Positions 24,888 to 33,372 of a DNA stretch of 64,000 nt are shown one piece after another. The notes beneath the pieces are model-generated. The model saw nothing but the letters and a program-made list of their open reading frames with translations. It searched no databases and was not told where the DNA came from. Every line of letters begins with the position of its first letter. Position 1 is the first letter of the stretch. This DNA is from Algoriphagus limi (GTDB lineage Bacteria; Bacteroidota; Bacteroidia; Cytophagales; Cyclobacteriaceae), in NCBI RefSeq assembly GCF_024919275.1, contig NZ_JANWGH010000003.1, positions 533,677 through 597,676 of the forward strand, in the 5' to 3' direction. Position numbers and translations under genes: made by a program.

Positions 24888-25462
24888 AATCTGAGTCAAC
24901 ATCTCAGCAAACGGAAAAGACTCCAGCTTCCACCGAAATCCACACCAAAACTACTCCTGTTCAAAGGACTATTTCCGTCCCAACCAATTTAGGGCAGGCA
25001 AAGAAGTTTCTCAAGAAGGAGGAAATTTTAGCCAAGCCTGAAGCCAAGAAAACGGAGGAAGCTCCGGTAGAATTGATTCCTACTACTTCTGTCCAAGTTC
25101 TTACTCAAGATTTACTGGAAAGGAATCTGCCAGAAATTTTATCTCATTTCAAAAATCTTGGCAAGAATCTCGAATTAGCAATTCTTCAACAACCGATTAA
25201 AGTCAAGGATGGGGACCTGGTGATTGAAGTGATAGGTTCGGTACAGGAGGAAATAGCTGAAAAAATGAAGCCTGAGTTGGTTGGTTTAATTCGGAAATTA
25301 ACTGGAGCGAATTCTTTCACTGTTCATTTGGAAGTGAAAGAGGAAATTCAAGAAACTCATCAAAAATTATATACCGATCGGGATAAGATGAATTTCCTGA
25401 TCAAAAAGCATCCTGCTTTGATGGAATTGGCAAAGAAGTTTGAGCTAGATACAGACTTCTAA
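24872..25462 (+). CDS. dnaX: DNA polymerase III tau C-terminal extension, reached by -1 frameshift
   Basis: The -1 frame is open without stops from the A tract to TAA at 25460-25462, so a -1 slip in TCA-AAA-AAA-AAA would give a tau protein of about 573 residues. The extension begins with a Lys/Thr/Glu-rich linker and ends with a compact alpha/beta domain (from about 25075: VQVLTQDLLERNLPEILSH onward) of the type that contacts the polymerase. An initiator inside this region is not needed. A 5-bp hairpin (CTGAG 24891-24895 with CTCAG 24903-24907) starts 8 nt after the A tract, the position where stimulators of slippage are found. Confidence 0.82.
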   Translation, partial: KKKNLKSESTSQQTEKTPASTEIHTKTTPVQRTISVPTNLGQAKKFLKKEEILAKPEAKKTEEAPVELIPTTSVQVLTQDLLERNLPEILSHFKNLGKNLELAILQQPIKVKDGDLVIEVIGSVQEEIAEKMKPELVGLIRKLTGANSFTVHLEVKEEIQETHQKLYTDRDKMNFLIKKHPALMELAKKFELDTDF

Positions 25463-26451
25463 AAGTCGAGCGATATCCCGAAGTTGACCAGATTTTGGAG
25501 TTGGACAGCCTGTTTTGAAGTACCGTTATCCTGTTTTATAAATACCTCCTCGTCATAAATAATTGCCGTCTCAATTCGGGTGGAAATGTATTTATTCACT
25601 TTCATTCGAATGACTGAATTGAAATTGACCACAAGATTTCCAAATCGCTCATAATTCGAGAAAAGGTTCAAATCAGCCTTCCAGGTTATATTTTCCATCA
25701 GTTGGAATCCATTGATCGAAGTGGCAAGTGACATCCCTGCCTCAGCCCGGACATTCTCTCCAGGAGTCACACCAAATGCTCCAGCATTGCTCAGGGAATC
25801 ATTCATGACAATGGTGAATCGCCCTGTGAATGGAGAAAGAATCAATGAGATTTTACTGCCATCCTCGTAGGATTTCCGATAATTCAAACCGGTAGAGGAT
25901 TGAACATAGCCAGGAGAAAGTAAATCAGAAATCTTTGTACGTATATCGTTTTCACTTCCTGAAGGTCTTGAATATTTAAAACCTTCTAATAACTGAGTTC
26001 TTGCATCTATCTGGGTCGATAAGTAATAGACCTCCGAAAGCTCCCGTCCATAATTACTCACAAAGACAAAGTTGTCATTGGTCTTTCGGGTCTGATAATC
26101 ACGGTCAGACTGTCTGTTAAAACCAAGGTTAATGGTCAGCTGCGTATCCCAGACTTTTTTGTCTTTTTTGTAATTCGCAAAAAGTGAAATTCCTGAATTC
26201 AAGGCAAAAGAGGAAGCACCCCCTGCCGCCCAATTACTAAGGGTAACTTGTTGGATATTCAGGTTGTAATTTCCTCCTGTTTTCCAAAATATTTCCTTTA
26301 CCGGCTCTTCAATCAATAAGGAGTCACCAATCATGAGTAAGGTATCCCCATTGATCAACACCGTATCGGGAATAATCTGCCTGTCTTGGGCGAGTAGCTT
26401 TCCCCCAAGCCCCATAAAAATAAGGCCTAAAAAAAATAGAAATCTGCTCAT
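25459..26451 (-). CDS. DUF3078 family outer-membrane-type protein
   Basis: A 330-residue exported protein (signal MSRFLFFLGLIFMGLGGKLLAQ). The core has the DUF3078 signature: FWKTGGNYNLNIQQ followed by LSNWAAGGASSFA, then alternating amphipathic strands and a terminal Phe, as in beta-barrel outer-membrane proteins of Bacteroidota. Function is not known. It is convergent with dnaX; both stop codons lie in a shared CTAA that forms the loop of a 5-bp hairpin (GACTT/AAGTC). Confidence 0.85.
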   Translation of the reverse strand: MSRFLFFLGLIFMGLGGKLLAQDRQIIPDTVLINGDTLLMIGDSLLIEEPVKEIFWKTGGNYNLNIQQVTLSNWAAGGASSFALNSGISLFANYKKDKKVWDTQLTINLGFNRQSDRDYQTRKTNDNFVFVSNYGRELSEVYYLSTQIDARTQLLEGFKYSRPSGSENDIRTKISDLLSPGYVQSSTGLNYRKSYEDGSKISLILSPFTGRFTIVMNDSLSNAGAFGVTPGENVRAEAGMSLATSINGFQLMENITWKADLNLFSNYERFGNLVVNFNSVIRMKVNKYISTRIETAIIYDEEVFIKQDNGTSKQAVQLQNLVNFGISLDF

Positions 26452-26471
26452 AGTTTTGAAACAGGCTGGAA

Positions 26472-28043
26472 TCAGGGCTTGAAGATAGTTAATTTCTGCC
26501 CTACGCTAATGATGTTTTGGTTGCCGATACGGTTCCAGGTTTTTATTTGTTCTACGGAAACCCCATATTTTTTGCTGATCGCATAAAGGGTGTCTCCTGG
26601 AGAAACAACATGTGTAAGACTTGACCCAGATTGGGAGCTTGCTTGTGATGAGTTTGAAGCTTGAACTGTCCTTGAAGGAGTTGGGGCCGTATTGTTTTTC
26701 GCCACAACGTCCCTTGACCCAGATTGGATAGGAACAATTGGAATATCTTCTCCTCTTTTTCGGTGTTCTTGAAGATTAAGTACCATCCCCGCTTTCAAAT
26801 CCTGATCTCTTCGAATTCGGTTTTTAGCCTTTAGAGAGGAAAGCTTAATTCCATACTTCTGGGAAATACTCCAAAGCGTTTCACCTGGTTGGACAATGTG
26901 AGTGGCAACTTCAGCTTTAGCTTTTTTCTTTTCTGTATAATAGTATTCTCCAGCTTCAATTCGCTCTCCTGCTTCCAAGTCATTTAGGCGACGGAATTTT
27001 TTCTCCTTGATTCCTATTTGATCAGCAAAATTCGCTTGCGTAGTTGTTTTGTTAGCTTGTACCCCATCCAGCTCATTGACTGTGATTTGATCAGGTTGTG
27101 ATGCCTTGCTAGTATTTCCAGCTATTCGAGGGTAGGAGTTGGCAGTACTATATTTTGGAGTAGATCCTGTATTTGTATTGTTTGGTTTGTTCTTCTCGAC
27201 GATAGCTGTTTTGAAGTCAATCTCATCGTTGCTGACAAACACTACCGAGTAGGCTCTTCCCGCTGGAATTTTTCCATTGGAAGTCCACTTATTCATCTCT
27301 TGCAAGTGGTCCTCGGAAACCTTGTATTTTTGAGCCAGGGCTGAAAGACTAGTCGGCCCCTGGACTTTTACCTCAACTAATCTTGGACTGCCAGAGCTGG
27401 TAAAAACTGTCAATTGATTCTCAAAAGCTACTTTGTGAGCGAGAAATTTTTTGAAGTACCAATGGGAATTTCGATCTATATCTACGATTCTTTTTCCATT
27501 GTATTTATTGCCAAAATAGGCCTTTGCACCCCCCAATCCCATCTGATAGGAGACAAGTGCACACATCCAATTGTCGAAGCTAGCATTATGTTTTTTAAGG
27601 TAAAGAGCCGCACCTCGGGAAGAATTGACAATATTTTTTCTGTCGTCAATTTGGCGGTCTACTTGAAGAAATACTTCTTCTGCGGTTCCTTGTTTAAACT
27701 GCCAAAAACCAACAGCATTGGATGTCGAAACGGCATCAGCAATCAATCCACTCTCCTGAATGACTAAATATTTCAAATCCAAAGGAACCCCTACAGCCTG
27801 AAACTCACGCTCTACAAAAGGCATGTAAAGTCTGACCCGATCGAGCTTTATTTGAAAATGTTTGGGGCTTCGATACAAGGCATCCACATCAAGTTGGATT
27901 TCTCGTCGAGCCTGAGGATTAATACGGATGATCATATCCGCAAATTCCATCTCGGCGGGTACCTGAGGGATTTGGGCTAATACCTCCCCAAAAAGGCTAA
28001 TTAAGAGAAAAATCGAAAAAGCGAGTCTGGAAATAATCTTCAT
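26472..28043 (-). CDS. Lytic transglycosylase with LysM repeats (MltD-like)
   Basis: Cleaves peptidoglycan glycan strands. The 523-residue protein has a signal peptide (to about residue 24), an SLT domain with catalytic Glu97 in VIQESGL and the AVGFWQFKQGTA and SRGAALYLKK motifs, then a degenerate LysM near 215-260 and two clear LysM modules near 385-430 and 475-521 separated by Ser/Gln-rich linkers. It should act in the periplasm. It lies 20 bp upstream of the DUF3078 gene on the same strand, so both may share a transcript. Confidence 0.92.
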   Translation of the reverse strand: MKIISRLAFSIFLLISLFGEVLAQIPQVPAEMEFADMIIRINPQARREIQLDVDALYRSPKHFQIKLDRVRLYMPFVEREFQAVGVPLDLKYLVIQESGLIADAVSTSNAVGFWQFKQGTAEEVFLQVDRQIDDRKNIVNSSRGAALYLKKHNASFDNWMCALVSYQMGLGGAKAYFGNKYNGKRIVDIDRNSHWYFKKFLAHKVAFENQLTVFTSSGSPRLVEVKVQGPTSLSALAQKYKVSEDHLQEMNKWTSNGKIPAGRAYSVVFVSNDEIDFKTAIVEKNKPNNTNTGSTPKYSTANSYPRIAGNTSKASQPDQITVNELDGVQANKTTTQANFADQIGIKEKKFRRLNDLEAGERIEAGEYYYTEKKKAKAEVATHIVQPGETLWSISQKYGIKLSSLKAKNRIRRDQDLKAGMVLNLQEHRKRGEDIPIVPIQSGSRDVVAKNNTAPTPSRTVQASNSSQASSQSGSSLTHVVSPGDTLYAISKKYGVSVEQIKTWNRIGNQNIISVGQKLTIFKP

Positions 28044-28101
28044 TTTCAGGGTAAGAATTTTACTGCCTCACCCTGTTGCAAAAATGATTCCTAAAATCCG
28101 A

Positions 28102-28746
28102 TTAGAGCTTTCTAGCCATCATAATTCCATCCCGAATTGGGATCAAGGAGTTTTCTACGCGCGGATCATCTTGGACAAACTGGTTGAATTCTAAAATTGC
28201 AGCCGTGTCTTTGTCCAGTTTTTTACGGCCTTTTGGTAAGACTTTTCCCGACCAAAGAACATTATCAGCTAAAATTACTCCTCCTGTCGGTACGCGATCA
28301 ATTACCAATTCGTAATAGGCTAGGTAATTCTCTTTGTCTGCATCGATAAATACAAAATCAAACTCTCCTTCCAGTTGAGGAATCAAGTCAAGTGCATTTC
28401 CTAATCGGTAGTCGATTTTTTCACTCAGTCCACTTTCTTCAAAAAATCCCCGAACCCGATCTTCCAATTCATCATTGATATCTAGCGTGATGAGTTTCCC
28501 GGTTTCTCCTAATCCCTTGGCTAAGCAAATTGCCGAATAGCCGGTATAGGTACCTATTTCAAGAATGATTTTAGGTCGGTGCATTTTGACCAATAATTCC
28601 AAAATTTTTCCTTGAAGAGGACCTGAAAGCATGCGAGGCATCAATACCTTGGCTTGGGTTTCCCTTGTTATTTTCTGAAGAATGGGGTCTTCCGAGCTAG
28701 TATGGGCTTCGCAATAGGCCAATAATTCAGGATCGATGAATTCCAT
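28102..28746 (-). CDS. SAM-dependent O-methyltransferase (class I, COMT/CCoAOMT-like)
   Basis: A 214-residue cytoplasmic enzyme. Motif I LEIGTYTGYSA near residue 66, the acidic ribose contact in TLDIND, and metal-site signature FIDADKENY are those of the cation-dependent O-methyltransferase family (YrrM-like). The bacterial substrate is not deducible. It follows the M16 peptidase gene with a 2-bp gap, in an operon. Confidence 0.9.
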   Translation of the reverse strand: MEFIDPELLAYCEAHTSSEDPILQKITRETQAKVLMPRMLSGPLQGKILELLVKMHRPKIILEIGTYTGYSAICLAKGLGETGKLITLDINDELEDRVRGFFEESGLSEKIDYRLGNALDLIPQLEGEFDFVFIDADKENYLAYYELVIDRVPTGGVILADNVLWSGKVLPKGRKKLDKDTAAILEFNQFVQDDPRVENSLIPIRDGIMMARKL

Positions 28747-28748
28747 GA

Positions 28749-29975
28749 TTAATTGGGTAAATAAGTCAAATCCGTGATCTGGTTGGGATCAAAAATTTCA
28801 TTTGCAATTTCTTGAAGTTCTTCTGCAGTGGTCATGCGGATTTGTTCAAAAATCCGCTCCAATGGATCTATCTTTCCATGATCGATAAGGCTTTTGCCAA
28901 ACACTAGCATTAGCGCAGCATAGTTTTCCTCTGCCATAGCCATTTGTCCCATGGCTTGTTCCTTTGCCATATGAAGCTGAAGAGTGCCTAATTTTTTTTC
29001 TCTCAATCTATTGAGCTCTTTTCGAACGATTTTTTTAGCCTTCTCGAGGGTTTTCTCCTCAGTTCCAAAAAATATCCCAAAGAAACCTATATCCGAAAAA
29101 GGCTGGTAACTGGATTCAATGCTATAAACGAGGCCATGCTTTTCCCGAAGTGCCATATTAAGACGGCTATTCATGCTGGGACCTCCCAGAATATTGTTGA
29201 GGAGAAAAAGCTTGTATCGCTTCGGGTCGTGAAGGGAAAAAGCCGGTCTTCCCATTCCGCAAAGTGATTGGGTTATGTCTCGCTTGACCTGTTCCGTTTT
29301 TGCTTGGTAATCCTTAAAACCACTTCGGATGTAAAGCGTCCGCTTAGATGGAATTTCTGAAAGCATCCCTTCAATTGCCCGTAATGCTTTTGAGAATGAA
29401 ATATTCCCTACTATGGAAAAAACAATTTGAGAAGTGTCGAGTCGGCTTGCGATAAAATCAAAAAAATCCTGCTGAGTGAATCTCCCGACAGTTTCTTCAT
29501 TTCCCAAAATATTCCTGCCTAGGGCATGATTTTCAAAGACTAAGGCATCCAACTCATCCTGAATGGAGTCATCCGGAGAATCCCGATACATAGCCATTTC
29601 TTCCAGGATCACTTGGCGTTCTTTTTCGATTTCTCTAGCGGGAAAAGTTGAGTTGAACGTAATGTCATAGAGTAACTCTGCAGCCTTGGTATAATGATCT
29701 TTTAAGACAGACGCATAAAAGCAGATTTTTTCTTTGGTAGTGTATGCATTGAGCTCTCCGCCAAGAGATTCCAGTCTATTTAAAATGTGAAACGTCTTCC
29801 GCTTTTTGGTGCCTTTGAATGCCATATGCTCCCAAAAATGAGCTAAGCCTTCCTGTTCTTTTGTCTCGTCTCGACTACCAATATTTAAGATAAATCCACA
29901 GTGAACCAATCGGGTGTGACTGACTTCCTGATGGACGATCCGAATGCCATTGGCAAGTTCTTTTACTTGATGCAT
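28749..29975 (-). CDS. M16 family zinc peptidase
   Basis: A 408-residue insulinase-type peptidase with the inverted zinc motif HFWEH (His46, Glu49, His50) and the distal acidic residues in the RQVILEEMAMY helix near residue 120; the C-terminal half has the matching non-catalytic fold with a GGPSMNSRL segment. No signal peptide is seen, so a cytoplasmic or processing-peptidase-like role is likely. It heads the minus-strand operon with the O-methyltransferase and is divergent from the M24 peptidase gene. Confidence 0.92.
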   Translation of the reverse strand: MHQVKELANGIRIVHQEVSHTRLVHCGFILNIGSRDETKEQEGLAHFWEHMAFKGTKKRKTFHILNRLESLGGELNAYTTKEKICFYASVLKDHYTKAAELLYDITFNSTFPAREIEKERQVILEEMAMYRDSPDDSIQDELDALVFENHALGRNILGNEETVGRFTQQDFFDFIASRLDTSQIVFSIVGNISFSKALRAIEGMLSEIPSKRTLYIRSGFKDYQAKTEQVKRDITQSLCGMGRPAFSLHDPKRYKLFLLNNILGGPSMNSRLNMALREKHGLVYSIESSYQPFSDIGFFGIFFGTEEKTLEKAKKIVRKELNRLREKKLGTLQLHMAKEQAMGQMAMAEENYAALMLVFGKSLIDHGKIDPLERIFEQIRMTTAEELQEIANEIFDPNQITDLTYLPN

Positions 29976-30114
29976 AGCTTTTTTTACCTACCAAAAATCA
30001 ACTTTCCAAAGTCTTTTGGAATACTGAGAAGATTATCTCAATTTCAATCTCCGGTTCTACAAAGAAAACAATTTTCTAACCGAGACTTGATTCAATTTAA
30101 AATAAAATTAGAAC

Positions 30115-31404
30115 ATGAAATATACGCCACTTCCTGCTGAACTCTACATTCGAAACCGAGCCAAATTGGTGCAAAAACTTGCGAAAAACTCAGTTGCAGT
30201 TCTTAATTCCAATGACATTATGCCAACCAATGCTGATGGCACAATGAAGTTTCGTCAAAACAATGACTTGTTTTATCTCTGTGGGATCGATCAGGAGGAA
30301 ACTATTTTGCTGATTGCTCCTGACTGTCCTAATCCAGCTTGGAGGGAAGTTTTATTTCTTCGCGAGACTAATGAGCATATTGCGATTTGGGAAGGACATA
30401 AATACACCAAAGAGGAAGCTGAGGTAGCATCTGGAATCAAAAACATCCATTGGCTTTCTGATTTCGAGTTGATTTTTAATTCGGTGATGGTTCTTTCTGA
30501 GCGAGTTTATCTCAATACAAATGAGCACCTCCGTGCCGGAGTTGTTGTCGAAACACGAGATGCACGATTTATCAAATCTTGTAAGGAAAGATTCCCGCTT
30601 CATGAATACGAGCGCTTAGCTCCAGTAATGCATGAACTTCGAGGAGTGAAGGAGCAAGAGGAGATTGATCAATTACAAATTGCATGTGATATCACGGAGA
30701 AGGGGTTTAGAAGAATTTTGAATTTCGTAAAACCGGGTGTAACTGAGTATGATATAGAGGCTGAATATCTGCATGAATTTGTGCGATCTAGAAGTAAGGG
30801 ATTTGCTTATGAACCGATAATCGCTTCGGGTGCTGCAGCATGTGTTTTACACTATATCGAAAACAATAAAGTATGTCAGGCTGGTGATTTATTGTTGATG
30901 GATGTGGGAGCGGAATATGGAAATTACAATGCCGATATGACCCGGACCATTCCGGTAAGTGGTCGTTTTACAGAAAGACAAAAGGCAGTTTACAATGCCG
31001 TTTTACGTGTTCAACGAGAAGCTATGAATATCCTAAGACCTGGAGTGACTATTCAGGATTATCATAAAGAAGTTGGTCTGATTATGCAGTCAGAGCTTTT
31101 AGGTTTGGGCTTGATTGATCAAACCGACATCAAAAATCAAGATTCGAATTGGCCAGCTTATAAGAAATATTTTATGCATGGGACGTCCCATCATTTGGGG
31201 CTTGATGTGCATGATGTGGGAACAATGCATTACCCAATTACCACGGGAATGGTTTTTACGGTGGAACCGGGTATTTATATCCAAGAAGAGGGCTTGGGGG
31301 TTCGATTAGAAAATAACATTGTTATTCAGGAGGATGGCTATTTTGACCTTATGCGGAATATCCCAATTGAAGTGGAGGAAATCGAAGAGTTGATGAATTC
31401 ATAA
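30115..31404 (+). CDS. Xaa-Pro aminopeptidase P, M24B family
   Basis: Removes N-terminal residues preceding proline. Residues 1 to about 170 form the creatinase-like N-domain; the pita-bread catalytic domain has the five metal ligands in MDVGAEYGNYNADMTR (two Asp), GTSHHLGLDVHD (His), VEPGIYI (Glu) and VRLENN (Glu). The 429-residue length is normal. A strong terminator follows directly. Confidence 0.94.
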   Translation: MKYTPLPAELYIRNRAKLVQKLAKNSVAVLNSNDIMPTNADGTMKFRQNNDLFYLCGIDQEETILLIAPDCPNPAWREVLFLRETNEHIAIWEGHKYTKEEAEVASGIKNIHWLSDFELIFNSVMVLSERVYLNTNEHLRAGVVVETRDARFIKSCKERFPLHEYERLAPVMHELRGVKEQEEIDQLQIACDITEKGFRRILNFVKPGVTEYDIEAEYLHEFVRSRSKGFAYEPIIASGAAACVLHYIENNKVCQAGDLLLMDVGAEYGNYNADMTRTIPVSGRFTERQKAVYNAVLRVQREAMNILRPGVTIQDYHKEVGLIMQSELLGLGLIDQTDIKNQDSNWPAYKKYFMHGTSHHLGLDVHDVGTMHYPITTGMVFTVEPGIYIQEEGLGVRLENNIVIQEDGYFDLMRNIPIEVEEIEELMNS

Positions 31405-31429
31405 AAAAAGCCCCATTTGGGGCTTTTTT
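31404..31429. terminator. Bidirectional terminator
   Basis: AAAAAAGCCCC and GGGGCTTTTTT form an 11-bp perfect stem with loop ATTT, with A and T tracts on either side. It separates the M24 peptidase gene from the convergent endonuclease-family gene. Confidence 0.92.
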
Positions 31430-31443
31430 GCTTTTATGTATTT

Positions 31444-32295
31444 TTAAAATTCAATCTCTACCATAACTGGAAAGTGATCCGAAGGATATTTTTTTCCATA
31501 ATTATCGCTCAAAATCCCATGACGATTCACTTGGATAGCTCCATTGATAAATATGTGGTCGATAATTCCATCCGGGAGTATTTCCCAATCGAATCCCGTA
31601 AAAGTTCCTCTTGGACCATAGGATGGAATTTTGGAAATCAAGCGAGCATCTTTCCAATCTGGGGATTGGGTGATGGTAGTGTAGGCAGGATTGTCTGGGG
31701 TTACATTAAAATCTCCCATTAAAATTACGGGCAGATTTTCAGAATTGATTTCGGCGATCTTTTGGATAACCAATTTGCTGCTTTCTTCTCTGGCTTGCTG
31801 TCCAATGTGATCATAGTGGATATTGAACGCATAGAATTGATTTCCTTCCAAATCTTCAAATTTTCCCCAAGAACAGATTCGATTTAGTGCTGCATTCCAA
31901 CCTTTGCTTGGTTTCTCAGGAGTAGGAGACAGCCAAAAAGTTCCTTGCTCATGAAGCTTGTATAGTTCAGGATCAAAAAATATCGCCGTGTATTCACCTT
32001 TTTCTGCTCCGTCGTCTCGTCCTACTCCCAAGTAATCATAGCCCAATGCATCTTTCAGCTGATTGACTTGATGGTTTAGTCCCTCCTGTGTTCCAAAAAG
32101 GCTGATTTGATGGAATTGAATCAATGCGGCTACATGTGGGAGTCGGTCTTTCCACAGGTTTCCTTCGTCATTTGGATTATCCCATCGAATATTGAAAGTA
32201 GCTATTTGATGAGTCTGGGCAAATACATAAGAGGAAATGGAAGTGAAGGCAAGTACCAAAAAAGCGATTTTGAGACTATTTGTGAGATTCTTCAT
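31444..32295 (-). CDS. Exported endonuclease/exonuclease/phosphatase family protein
   Basis: The fold is shown by TFNIRWDNP near the N-terminus, GTQEGL (metal Glu), GDFNVTPDN (Asp, Asn), and the terminal SDHFPV (Asp, His). A signal peptide precedes it (hydrophobic core ending SSYVFAQ). I prefer the internal start MKNLTNSL because it puts the hydrophobic segment close to the N-terminus; a start 10 codons upstream at 32325 is possible. Substrates in this family range from DNA to inositol phosphates, and nothing here narrows it down. Confidence 0.87.
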   Translation of the reverse strand: MKNLTNSLKIAFLVLAFTSISSYVFAQTHQIATFNIRWDNPNDEGNLWKDRLPHVAALIQFHQISLFGTQEGLNHQVNQLKDALGYDYLGVGRDDGAEKGEYTAIFFDPELYKLHEQGTFWLSPTPEKPSKGWNAALNRICSWGKFEDLEGNQFYAFNIHYDHIGQQAREESSKLVIQKIAEINSENLPVILMGDFNVTPDNPAYTTITQSPDWKDARLISKIPSYGPRGTFTGFDWEILPDGIIDHIFINGAIQVNRHGILSDNYGKKYPSDHFPVMVEIEF

Positions 32296-32362
32296 GGAAC
32301 TATTGCGGTTCTTTTTGTTTATCATTTAAAAATGACCTTTAATTTGAAGAAAAGAAAAGCTA

Positions 32363-33256
32363 ATGAAGACAATATACCCAAAAGATCTACCCATTCCTGA
32401 GTTTCATGCTTTGTTGCAGGGCAGTATTGCGCCGAGGCCTATTGCCTTTGCTAGTACGATTGATGGGGATGGAAATGTGAATTTGAGCCCCTTTAGTTTT
32501 TTTAATTTATTTAGCACTAATCCGCCTATTTTGATTTTTTCCCCATCTCGTCGGGTTAGGGATAATACCACCAAGCATACTTTGGAGAATGTTTATGAAG
32601 TTCCGGAGGTGGTTATTCATGTGGTTCATTATGGTATGGTGGAGCAGATGTCTTTGGCAAGTACTGAATATCCAAAAGGAGTAGATGAGTTTGTGAAGGC
32701 AGGATTTACACCAATTCCTTCAACTCATGTAAAACCTCCTCGAATCAAAGAAGCACGTGTTTCTTTTGAATGTAAAGTGAATGAAGTAAAGCCTTTAGGG
32801 GAAAGTGGAGGATCAGGAAACTTGGTGATCTGTGAAGTGCTTTGTGTTCATGTGGATGAACAAATCCTCAATGAAAAAGGAGTGATTGATCCGCACAAGC
32901 TGGATCTTGTGGCAAGATTGGGAGGGAATTGGTATTCCCGTACAAATGGGCCATGCCTTTTTGAAATTCCCAAGCCTTTGAGTACGATGGGGATTGGTGT
33001 TGATCAGATCCCGGATGAAATTCGAAATAGCCCTGTTTTGACCGGAAATAACTTGGGAAGATTAGGGAATGTAGAAAGCCTGCCAACTGACGAAGAAGTT
33101 TCAGCTTTTGGAAAAAGCCCAGTAATTGAAGAAATGCGAGTCCGATTCCAAAATGATCGAGCAAGTTGGATCGATCATTTGCATCGCTATGCTCAGGAGG
33201 TTTTAGAAGCAGGAGACGTGAAAAAAGCTTGGCTTGTCCTGTTGCAAAAAGTTTAA
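32363..33256 (+). CDS. Flavin reductase family protein (FMN-binding split barrel)
   Basis: A 297-residue protein with the flavoredoxin/DIM6 signature: GSIAPRPIAFASTID, then VNLSPFSFFNLFSTNPP and the FSPSRR phosphate-site segment, followed by ECKVNEVKPLG. The C-terminal about 90 residues, after the flavin domain, are longer than in the minimal family and may form a helical tail. It may act as an NAD(P)H-flavin reductase or as a stand-alone flavoprotein. The upstream gap has a TTAATTTG near-match to the -7 box. Confidence 0.85.
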   Translation: MKTIYPKDLPIPEFHALLQGSIAPRPIAFASTIDGDGNVNLSPFSFFNLFSTNPPILIFSPSRRVRDNTTKHTLENVYEVPEVVIHVVHYGMVEQMSLASTEYPKGVDEFVKAGFTPIPSTHVKPPRIKEARVSFECKVNEVKPLGESGGSGNLVICEVLCVHVDEQILNEKGVIDPHKLDLVARLGGNWYSRTNGPCLFEIPKPLSTMGIGVDQIPDEIRNSPVLTGNNLGRLGNVESLPTDEEVSAFGKSPVIEEMRVRFQNDRASWIDHLHRYAQEVLEAGDVKKAWLVLLQKV

Positions 33257-33284
33257 AAAAGAAGCGTTTCTAGTCATTTTATTT

Positions 33285-33352
33285 TGTCAGACTGAGCGAA
33301 GTCGAAGCCTTTTCCATAATTGAAAGGAATTTCGACTTCACTCAATGTGACA
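33285..33352. repeat. REP-like inverted repeat downstream of the flavin reductase gene
   Basis: TGTCAGACTGAGCGAAGTCG begins the left arm and the right arm (TTTCGACTTCACTCAATGTG, then ACA) is its imperfect complement, separated by about 20 nt. The core word, a GAGCGAAGTCGAA-type sequence, resembles extragenic palindromes scattered in many Bacteroidota genomes. It lies between two convergent genes. Confidence 0.65.
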
Positions 33353-33372
33353 TGAAATTTTGAATGCTCTTT

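Noticed and set aside
25073..25462. A separate small gene starting at TTG 25073
   Set aside because: The same frame is open back to the A tract at the end of the gamma frame, and the sequence matches a tau C-terminal domain, so it is the dnaX extension.
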